64,000 bases of DNA from the NCBI GenBank assembly GCA_029962745.1, contig CM057157.1, forward strand, positions 23,492,088 to 23,556,087. The letters are read 5' to 3'. Below, piece by piece: positions 1 through 10,685 of this stretch. The notes beneath the pieces are model-generated. The model did not search any database. It worked only from the letters and a program-made list of their open reading frames with translations, and was not told where the DNA came from. The DNA comes from Echinometra lucunter. Its lineage: Eukaryota; Echinodermata; Echinoidea; Camarodonta; Echinometridae. Positions within the stretch are counted from its first letter, which is position 1. Every line of letters begins with the position of its first letter. Both the position numbers and the translations under genes were made by a program.

Positions 1-2481
1 TAAAAAAAATCATCTTATTAGGCAATCTCAGTATCCCCTGTCTATCACTTTTAGATATGAGCGGACTTCAAATGGATTATTATATAATCCGAGCATGATT
101 TGTATTGGCAGTATACAGTAGGCTTTCAAAAATCCACTTGAGTTGATTTTTCGAATGTACAGTAGTTTTTTTTATCCTGTTTTATTAGCATCGACTTTAG
201 ACTTCTGATTCAAAACATTTTTCGCCCTTGTGATCTAATCCTCTGCAGCTCAGCAGAGAACAGGGAACTGTTCTAAGAAGAATTTCTAACATCTTTTATT
301 AGAAGAATACGAACCAACGAGAACACTTTCCTATCAACACTGACGTATTAGTGTTTTAGGGGGAGGGGGGGGGGGGGCTGCCGTCCCTGCCCAATTTCCT
401 CGACCAAGGGTTGTTATTATTGTTTGTATCTTCAACATGGTCATTCGATCAAATTTCCCTGAATACCTAGCTGATTGGACACATTTGTTAGTCTTTTTTT
501 TTTCTTCATTTTCTTTTAGGACCCCCTTTTTTGCTTGTCAGCAACTGAACTTCTATTTTCTTTGGGGGGGGGGGATAACGGAGCCCCCCCCCCCCAAAGT
601 ATTTGGCTCATTTCTCCACTGCCTTGGGTATCTAAGTTGAAAGCATCCTCGCAAAAATCCCCAAATACTAAATGTTGCTTTCATTTAGTTGAAATGAATT
701 TTCAATTTTATTAGTATAAGAAATGTTAGAGGTTGCTCATCGTGAACAAGTTTTTAAATCGCAACGAACTATGACTTAAATATCATTTGAGTGTCTTTAA
801 AAAAAAATCATATCATGATAATTACGTTAATAGTTAAGTGCAAAATGCAAAGTAATGTTTCAATCTTCTAATTGCATAAGAACTCAATAGTTATCTTTTA
901 CTCTAATAATTATAATTATTATTTTGTATTTTGGTCTTTTAAAATTCTTATTCACTTATTCAGTCTTTATTTTCGTGAAAACTGAAATGTGGGCATTGCT
1001 TGATCTTTTGCCATGCTACAAGTGAACAAATTAGGATAGTCGCTCTCTATCATTGGCTGTGCAAGTAGACTGACACAGTGCAACACAACCACGATACTTG
1101 TTTGAATGCCTGATATTGTTGCACTAACATGTCGCCGATCTAAGCAGCTGGCTTCTTTTATTTTCGTCTGACAGTTATTACAAACAATGTTAAGGAAAAT
1201 GAATGAATTCCTAGATTTAAGTTCTCTCATAGCAGCATTTCAAATACATGTAACTGTAGTAACTGTATAGCCATGAACTACAAAACTAAGCGAGTTATTT
1301 GATAGAAATTTCATGAGATTGGCACAAAAACATTATTTTATAAATCATTTGGAATCAATATTAATTGTTTTTCTTTAAGTAACAAAAGCCCATACTCCCT
1401 CATCCATCAACACCACATCTCTCTCTCCCCCTCTCCCTGCTCCTATCCCCTCTCTCTTTCTCTCTCTCTCTCTCTCCCTCTCTTTGTATTATTTCTTGTC
1501 CAATATTCCTCTTCTTTCTTGACCTCTTTCTGTCTGTGTCTCTCTGTCTCCCTTTCTCTTCCCTTTCATCGATGCCGCTCTCTCCTCCCTGCCTTAACTG
1601 TAAATCGATGCTTCTTCTTTTTTTTTTTTTTTGCATAATACAATATATTTCCAACAAATGTCTCTATGTAAGATAATGAACCCCCGTAACTTGTGTGGTA
1701 AAATCATTCCTTCCCCACTCACCCCGTTATTTCCCCTTCTCCATTTTCTCTCTCTTTCTCTTTCTCTCTTTTTATCTTCAAATTTCTTCCCTCTCTCTCT
1801 CCGCCACTCTCTCTTTTTCCGCTTGTTTTCTCGGTCATGTACCTGATTCTCTCCAAGAGAATCTGTAAGGTCAGTTTATGAACCCCTGATATACTACATG
1901 TACTAGCAGGAATACACCCCCCCTCCTTCTTTCTTGCTTGATACCAATGTCTGCTTAATTACTATCTTTCTCTCCTTTCTTATTTTCATCAGTCTCCTGA
2001 TGTTCTCTCTCCCACCCTCTCTGACGATCCCCCCCCCCCCCAGGTATCTCTGTAATTACAATAACTCCTATAGCAGGATGTTACCCTCCCCCTTCCTCAT
2101 ACCATACACCATCGCCATACACTCTTACTCATAATCCTCCATTTTGGAAAAGGCTACAGTGCGGTGATTGAGAATAGAACGAATACACGGGCAGGTAGCT
2201 TTTTCCGGGCTTTTTCACATAACTTACAAAGTCATCGCATACTATTTTCGCACAACTCACTTCGACGGTTAAACACTCAAATCAACAATACCACTGAAAA
2301 ACATCGAATGATTTTTTATTTTACTTTTATTCCAGCTCATACGTTTCTTCACTTGATTCATTAACATACATCATTAGAAGTGGAAATACACGAGATAATA
2401 TTATTTGGTAGGAAATGATATACAGTAAATATAGTAGCAGGAGTCTGAAGAAACAGAATGCCCTAATTCTTGTATTTTTAT

Positions 2482-2533
<52 letters not shown>

Positions 2534-3325
2534 AGATAGAAGAGCGGGTAAAGACAGTCAGACTTAGGAGAGACAGAAAGAGGATTATAGACAAACATTT
2601 TCACAAGGTGCGCCCGACGCATTTTGACATTTTGTAAATAAGTAAATACAATCATGGTTTCTGTTATGTTTCCTAAGATAGATGGACCTCATGTTTTTGA
2701 GACATTCTCCCTCCCCATGCTTTGTAAGTACTAAATATCAAGGTATTTGAGATGATTGTTCTGAGTGTGGCCTGATAGTTCCAAACTAATATTAGCCATA
2801 AATAATATGACGGCTGCTGATAATAGATTCAGCGGAAGCTTCTTTATATAGTGCGTGTATTTAGCACCAAGCGAAATGCATACCTTCTGCAAGAGCGACA
2901 ATAAAGAAAAAACTAAAAGCAGAAAAAAAAGCAAGTTGAACCGTATGTTGTGCACGGCTTAACCGTCTTACAAAATCGCAATTTGCGCGCTCCATATTTT
3001 GTCAAAGTTATAGAAATGTTTACTGTACATGGAATGATCAGGCAGATAGTCATGATAAATATTCTAAAATGCGTCGTACATACATTACGTCACACACTGG
3101 TTTGCTTTTCAGACTCACATGTACATTACAAATGCATTACAATCGCAAGCGAATGAAAAAATGCATAAGTTCATGACTCAGTTGTTTATTTTAAAAAAGT
3201 AAATAAATATTATTTTTGTAATGTACATTATCAACATTTATATAAAACCGAACAGCACAGAGACTCGATTGCTTTTTTCAAAGTATGTAGTCTTGGTGTA
3301 AAGGCAAGTAGATTTAAATATTCAA
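1..3325. other. Non-coding DNA beyond the 3' side of the SLC6 gene
   Basis: No exon is recognised on either strand. It contains poly-G/C tracts (365-377, 564-574, 584-595, 2029-2041), a long pyrimidine-rich strip at 1410-1840 and a (GA)n microsatellite at 2484-2531. Short frames here are driven by these low-complexity strips. Confidence 0.7.
2484..2531 (+). repeat. (GA)n microsatellite
   Basis: About 23 GA units in an uninterrupted run. There is no associated gene. Confidence 0.95.
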
Positions 3326-3499
3326 TACACTCTAAGTTCTTAGATTAGAAATCAGTCTAAGTCGAATGTGATCAGTGAAAATTCCAGAAGTAGATTTAAA
3401 AATTATAATCAATAAGATGATTTCTAAATCTATTAGATTAAGATTTTCAATCGAATTTTGGAGTTCTCCCTGATTTAAGTCTAAGAAATTTAGAGTGTA
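3326..3499 (+). mobile_element. TA-flanked MITE, copy 1
   Basis: Starts TACACTCTAAG and ends TTTAGAGTGTA, so the ends are inverted repeats with a TA on either side. The subterminal sequence (TTAGACTTAAATCAGGGAG in reverse) is also inverted. It is related over most of its length to the copies at 22343-22520 and 45783-45900. No coding capacity. The size and TA ends suggest a Tc1/mariner-type non-autonomous element, an inference. Confidence 0.75.
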
Positions 3500-4877
3500 C
3501 ACCACATTGATATATATATATATACACACACACAATATAACACTGCTGAGTATATGAATATTATCAAATAATAAGTCATGATTGAACATTGTACTGACCG
3601 ATAGCGAATGCCAAGATGATCTTCCCTGGGTTTCGATAGCACACACTTTCAGACCCAAATACATTGTAAAATGATGAAGATCCTGCATTATGCTCACGTC
3701 CAATATTCTCACAGGAATTCAAAGTGCATGTATGTATGACAATCACAAAAGTCATCGTTCTCATTATTTTTCCTCAATGCAAGTTCCGCCATGTGGTAGT
3801 TGTCGATTTGATGTAACTTGGTAAGTTCTTAATTTGAAACACATACATTACACTTCACTCTGCAGCCAAAGTATAACCAAGAGTACAAAACAAAAAAATG
3901 TACAAGCAAATAGAAAGCTTCAAATGTACATGTCTTTGTGTTGGAAGATAAAATAACTTTCTGCATTGAATATTTACAGGTGTATGTACAAAAAATATTG
4001 CTGCAGGAATTTGAATGGTAGTTATTTGTCAGTTGCTACGCAATTGCTATCTATTAAAGGGAGAGTATTACTAGTAGTTCAAAGGCGTCATTCTCAGGAT
4101 AATGTAGATACGATGCTACTGTAAAATGCATTTTTCTCAATCATATGATTACATTTCGCTAGATTTGGTATGTGGTTATCAACGATTAATAAATAAATAT
4201 GATTACATTCGCTAGCACATCATATTAGTCTACCTGTACTTGAAATGGAATTGCACATTACTGTTTACATGTTACAGATATTCCACTCGAATGATTTCAG
4301 ACGACATTATATTCATTCACCTTTCATGATATGTCAAACAATAACTTAACTCCAATTCGAAAGTTAAAGTCACTAACATAATGATCAACAAAATCGAGAA
4401 ACCACGGCTGATGTTTCTAAAATTGATATTCATAATAGCACCCATTATTTAACAGCTCACTACTAAAATGATGTCTAGCTGTACGAAGATCATTGTGGAA
4501 AATATTCATTCAGATTAGTTCCAAAAAGAAATTCATTCTGTCCCTCGTACACCCTCCCAAACCTATCCCCTAGATGAGTTGCAATTATCAGTTTCCTTGT
4601 TTAGTAATAAATAGCATCTTTACATATTTCTATACATTTTCAACTGCAATGAGGTACCCTCATCTCTGCAGAAGTTCTTCGTGGAGAATATTTCATCTGC
4701 GGGAGATGGCAATATCTTGTGACATCCTATAGATTGCAGAGGGAACGATCTATCAGCATTTAGTGACTTTTCTGGTCTGTTCTATTTGGCCATCTTGTCC
4801 TTCTGCTAACTACCATAATTATAATAACCCTGCAACATCATGGACGGCAGATGTTGAACTGGCAAACCATCAAACCA
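3500..4877. other. AT-rich stretch between MITE and SLC6 tail; nothing recognised
   Basis: I see no exon, RNA gene or repeat family here. It may include distal 3' UTR of the SLC6 transcript if the polyadenylation signal near 3189 is used. Confidence 0.5.
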
Positions 4878-5139
4878 TCAAACCATCAAGAAGGACGGAT
4901 TTTTAGTTCCCAATCCAGGATGCTTCTTTCTTTGGGTGCCTGTAGTGCCAGCCTTTGGATCTTCATGAAGAGTGTCCAATTGCTGGTCAGTCTCAAGTCT
5001 ATGTTGAAATAGGCAAGGTCTCAACGGGCTCACAGGCATCTTCATCTCACCATCATCTTCCCTATTAGCAGACTGCATCAATGGCGCATAAGCCTGCAGT
5101 CGTGGTTACAGAGTCGCAATGTTCAAGGCACAAGGATGC
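4878..5139 (-). other. Probable proximal 3' UTR of the SLC6 gene
   Basis: This is the sequence directly after the stop codon on the minus strand. The 67-codon open frame in it has no recognisable content. No AATAAA is found on the minus strand close by. The first clear one I see is near 3189-3184, about 1.95 kb downstream, so the transcript end is unknown. At 4862-4887 the unit AAACCATC is repeated three times. Confidence 0.4.
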
Positions 5140-5406
5140 TTATACTGTGCTCCCGGTTCCGCCAACGGCACCCTGTAAGTGGAGGGCATTAACATCAATG
5201 GTCTGCATGGGCACGACTCCGTTCTGATGATGTAGAGGAAGGCTGATACCACCTTCCAAATCCTTCTCGTTCTTCTCGGGAATGCTAGGGTCTAGGACAC
5301 CTCCCATGGTAGTACCGTGTAATCTGTGGATCTCCATGGCTTCACGCCTGTCGGCAAGGTGGAGGGGTCCCCATTCTGGTTGAGGAGTCAACATTGATTT
5401 TATCCT
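5140..5406 (-). CDS. SLC6 transporter coding exon 8 (residues 613-700, cytoplasmic tail)
   Basis: The acceptor GCTTACAG is followed by [20 protein letters not shown], which matches the 'PxxxWGP...HR' tail motif of GlyT and SLC6A14 carriers. The rest is a hydrophilic tail of about 70 residues that I cannot align to a named family. It ends GGTGSTV and TAA (5142-5140). Ser at -2 and Val at 0 make a class I PDZ ligand, as known for the tails of glycine transporters. Confidence 0.9.
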   Translation of the reverse strand, partial: RIKSMLTPQPEWGPLHLADRREAMEIHRLHGTTMGGVLDPSIPEKNEKDLEGGISLPLHHQNGVVPMQTIDVNALHLQGAVGGTGSTV

Positions 5407-8400
5407 CTGTAAGCAAGGAAAAGGATAAGACAGCATTAGTTTCCAGATTCAAACCTTATTCTCAACGTTAATGTCGATCATTCTGCACACTATTATTTTT
5501 CTCTCGATATAATGATTTATTTTCAAAGTTAGATTTAGATTCAAAGTTGTAGACAGTGGTAAACGAATAGTCTACACTTGGGAAAAAGATTATGCTATTC
5601 AGGAGACAGTACTTACATCGACAAATCCTCCATCAGCACGGATGAACTCGACGGCCCAGACAGCTGGGATGCAGATGAGGGAAGAGCAGATCATGAGCCA
5701 GCCGATGACATGGGCCCAGGGAGGATACTCGTACTCGCCAGCAGTAGGGAAAGTCCATGTAGCCCAGTTAAAACCAAGAACAAACTGATTGAGAGAAAGA
5801 CAGTGGAAGAGAGAGGTTACAATTAGATGTATGTAATGGATGGTGAGGTATTATTTTTGAATGTAACTGAAATGATACTGCCACTTTCCACCCAGGTGAG
5901 GTCACTGGGCACCTAGTACTAGTAGGAACAAACTTCTTCAGGGTGTAAGTGCCTTATACTATGAAAGTTAGGTTAATGCCGGGCACCGGGGTACTAACAG
6001 TTAGGACTTTGGAAAAAGCATTATCTTAATTTTATTTTTGTTTTTATAATCATCGTCATAATCATCACCGTCGTCATTATCATTATTATTCTCTTCATAA
6101 ACTGATTTTGAATGAGAGAGAATTATTCTCTTCATAAACTGATTTTGAATGAGAGAGAATGCTTACCAGGAGTACTCCAGGTGTAATGCAACACCATGTA
6201 AGGGGCCAGAAGTTGAAAAGCGGGTGATCGACTATCCTGTCTCCGAGCATGGTCCTGATGTCGTTGATGAATCTCCTGGCTCCGTAGATCCAACCAATGC
6301 CGATGCACTCGCAGAGACCGAAGATAAGCAGGGCAAAGTCAGCAGCATACTTGTCCATGAGAATCACCCAGTAGCCACCGGCCTGGGTAACACAGCTGAG
6401 ACCGAAGATGAATCCGAGGAAACAGTAAACAAAAACGACGAGGTGCTTCCTCTTACGCAGGGAGGGAACTTCATCAAGGATTGCGGTGGTGACAGTCTCG
6501 ATGATGCAGAACTGGCTGTCCATACCGAGGGTGATGAGCATGAAGAAGAAGAGGATGGCCCAGAGAGGGGAAAGTGGCAGGAGGGTGACGGCCTCAGGGT
6601 AGGCAATGAAGGCAAGACCAAACTCTGTAACGTGGAAGGAGAATAAAGAAAACATCAGAAGCTGAATGAGAATCACATGTAAAATTGCATAGAGATTGAC
6701 ATTTGAATTGTATAATATTTACCTTCACCTAGATTAGTTTCTTCAAATTTGTCCATAGATATATTGTTTGCTATGGTTTTATCTTTACACGAGCTTTAAC
6801 AATGGTTTTAAAACTATTTCCTATTCCTTGATTGACGAATGAACAAAATACTTACGTTCATCGACAACGTTCTCAACAGGTTTGTTCAATACATGGGCCA
6901 TGTGTCCAAGGATGGAGAAGATCACGAAGCCAGCAAAGACAGAGGTGGCACAGTTGGCGATTGGGACGATCATGGCATCTCGGAAGCAGTTGTTCTTGAA
7001 TTTGTTGTAGGAAGAGAGGGTGATGAGACCACCCCAGGAAGCACTCAACGAGTAGAAGATCTGGACGGCAGCATCCTTCCATACTTGGGCGTTCTTGAGC
7101 AGTTCCCATTTGGGAGTGATGAAGAACCTGATGCCTTTGATCTGTCCCTCGAGGGTGATGCCACGGATGAACAAGATGAAGAGCACAACGTAAGGGAAGG
7201 TAGCAGTGAAGTAGACTACCTTGCCCGATGACTTGACACCTTTCACCAGGCAGAGGAACATGAGGGCCCAAGCAAAAAGGAGACATAGGGTCAACTGCCA
7301 GCTGATCATTCCAGGCTCGCTGATGTCACCAGACTCGTTCAACATGCCATACCTGTGAGAAATTAAGGAGGGGGGGGGGGGGGGGGGAGAAACAGGAAAG
7401 AAAAGAAAATGGACACTGATTAGTTAATGAAGATCAAAAGAAGCAGAAGATCTGCATGATACAGTTTAGAGGCTCAATGAAGTAAGGTATCGAAAATCTG
7501 ATGTACAAAAAGGTATCAAGACAAGGTCAACATTGCTTTTATGCTTAAGCATGAGTATTCCATAAAGTGTACTCGCGCCATCTGTTGACGCGATATGTAT
7601 TTTCCTAACTCCCCGTGTTGAAGGACAGCATTTCCAGCTCCAGTCGAACGCTTAACACAAGCATGCTTGATTAATAATGCATGGATGGATAAATTTACGA
7701 AGAGAAAAATTATTACTAAGCAAATATCACGACACCAAGGCTAACTACATGCGTCACGATAACTAATATGAAAGTATTCTAATTTTTAATTAGGTACCTT
7801 CCGGAAACAGCGCTAAAAGTCAAGCAGGCATAAAACACAACGGGCGTTTGTTACATTCGGGCCAATTTTGTCTTTTTTTGGGGGGGGGGGGGTTTATTAC
7901 TGCTTGGAATTCAGCCTCAATAAACTTTGGCATAGTTTCAAAAAATAAAATAAGTATTCATTCGGGGCTCAACAGTGTTCCCTTTTTTCTGTTCCTAAAA
8001 AAAAAGTTTCACTTGAAAACAGTTTTCAGATAATCTACACAAGAAGATATCAGATAGTAGGCCTATATCATAATAGTTATCTTAATTCCTTACTTGTAAT
8101 ATTCGGCTGATGGGCTCTGCCTGCTAGCCTGGAGGGGGTCTTTATAACCGGTGAAGTTCCCGTCATCGGAATAGGTAACATTATAACTCTCCTTCTCCTC
8201 GACAGTCAGGTTCCCGAGAGATACGCAAGTGTTGTTCTCGTTAACGATGCCGCCGGACTCTACGCACTCTCTGACGAGCTCAGAGCAGAAGGGGGTGTTC
8301 CAGGCGTGATGACACCCCTCCCAAGGGAGCACGCGAGCGAACGACTTGAAGAAGTAGAAAAGGGAGTAGGTGATGATGACGTTGTAGTAGATGCCCACGA

Positions 8401-10650
8401 TCGCCGAGACAACTACCATGCCGTAGCCGACACCTAAATTCGCAAAAAACAAACAAACAAACAAACAAACATTATTATGAGTTTCTGCTAATAATGTTCT
8501 AAGCATTTTGGAAATCCGTTATAACTGTATGTGACGCCAAAGGCGGGTAATTAGGGACTTAAGATCGCAAGAGTGAAATATACATGTTGGCCTATATTGC
8601 TTCATTGTACTTCCCTGTATTTCTGGAAATACATGGGTTAAACAGAAAGTGGGCGTTTCAGAAACTAAAACCGAGACACTTTTCCAATAAGTTCATTTAT
8701 ATATAATTTTTTGGCATGGTTTCTGAAAACAGTATATTTCTGATATTTCTTATCAGTGTATAAGTTAATCTTTTTTTATTTTAGTTTTTATTAGTCGAAT
8801 TCAATAAAAAGAATTAAAGAATCAAGAAAAAACTGTGTACATAATCATACAAAGCAGCATGAAGAAAATGTAAAGAAAAGTAAATCTATTAATCGTTGAA
8901 ATGAATCTCCACTTTTCAAAATGTAGTATTCTAGTCCTAATTAGAATTCTTGTTGACGATTTATCATTATATTAGTCCACAACATTTTATTTTCATACCA
9001 ATTCGTCATGTATCGTCACAAATGCTATTTAAGTAAGGGGAAACGAAGAATCTTCTACCCCCCCCCCCACCCCATTAATCCTTTGCTTTGTGCTTCTGAA
9101 CTCCTCTCGACGTAAACCGCAGCTCGAGATCGCAAACCTGGCGAAGAGTTTGTTGGTCTGCGGCCAACGCCTAAACAACACAATTAGTGCGATGATTGGT
9201 CAATGAGTACTTACCTCTCATGAGAGGCACTGCGTTCCAGGCTCTGATTGGTCCTTTGCTGCAGTACTGCCCAAAAGCCAACTCGAGGAAAAAGAGAGGC
9301 ACACCGGCCAGACACAACATGACGAGGTAGGGAATCAAAAATGCTCCTGCAAAAGACAGAAAAACGAAAGTCAAATTAATCGGGATGTTCGGAAAAAATG
9401 AGTCATTATTTTAGCATTCCTCATGAGAAGCCAATATTACGAGGCACCTACAAATTAAAATGAAATATTCTATACTATTTCGAAATGAAAAACTGACCCC
9501 TTTTTTCGAGTATATCTCTTGATAGAACAGAAGGAAAATATTTATTTTCTAATCATTTCTATTTTTGGCGGGCTTAAGAAACCAGAAAGAACAAAAATAT
9601 GGGCATGCTTGAAGATTATCGATTATAAAAAGGAAATAATGTGAGAAATTCATCGACTAGCATCGGATTTGTAATCATAATCAAAGAGACTGATATTGTT
9701 TCCTGGTTTCCATTTTCCATTTCCTCATACGAGACCAAGAGCAAAACTTCTATGACATGTATTTCAGGAATTTTGCATAGCCGTTTATTCCGTACCGGTC
9801 ATTAGCGCCTGACCGAGCGACTACGTCATGGAATTTTCCCACACTCTATCGTTTGGCAACAAAGACTTCTTCATTGATGACGAATACTCACGAATGCTCA
9901 TGAATATTGATCAAATTGCCAAGCCCTCGGAATCAACGCCTGCTATTGGCTAGACAGCGTACTGACGTCAGAATAACTTAATGTTAATAAGGTGTGTCAT
10001 TGACGTACTGCCTACGCTTGCGGGGGGAACGTTTTTCAGAGAAGGCGGGTGAATATGTAAATTACAATTTGGCGCGCGGCCAAAGGGATGGGCTTTTTGT
10101 TGATGTTTTCAACCGGCGTTTTGTACCATACAAGCATGGAATGATAAACCGGCTTTTTAACGTTACCATCACTACTAGTGTGCATGAAGAGTTTAAATTC
10201 CAGCAAAATATTGAGATTTACCGTAATTTCTACCAAAATATTTTGCTTAATTTATCTATAAACCTTCGTCATCACCATTATTAGTATCACACTTCGCCAT
10301 CATCATTATTAGAGTCACACTTCTATATTCAATGTACCGTTTTGTCAATCCTAAACTTGAGTATAATTATCATTGACGAAAGGAGAACTAAATGAACTGG
10401 ATTTTGGCAAAATCTAAACATTTTTGGCCTTATCCTTCTTGCACATCAATTCATTTCCAGCTATTAGTAATATTTCTAATGTAGGATATAGGATACAGCC
10501 AGACATATAGGAATAGTTCAGAATTAACTGTAATTAATTAAATACATAACAAGAATATTAGGCCTCATTCTTCCGCTCTCCGAAATACTCATTGCATCCA
10601 TCATTCTGTGCACAAAGGTGGTCAAGAAGGAGAAGAAGGAGAATAATAAT

Positions 10651-10685
<35 letters not shown>

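Noticed and set aside
3576..3764. 62-codon reverse frame beginning MRTMTFVIVIHTC, considered as a signal-peptide exon
   Set aside because: The hydrophobic core is very short, no clear donor site follows, and there is no downstream exon.
6149..6646. 165-codon + strand open frame opposite exon 6
   Set aside because: It is the antisense shadow of a strong SLC6 exon with canonical splice sites; the peptide has no domain.
6839..7231. 130-codon + strand open frame opposite exon 5
   Set aside because: Antisense shadow of the TM4-TM7 exon.
9994..10284. 96-codon + strand open frame in SLC6 intron 2
   Set aside because: No recognisable domain, ordinary length for chance in this base composition, and no promoter or polyadenylation context.
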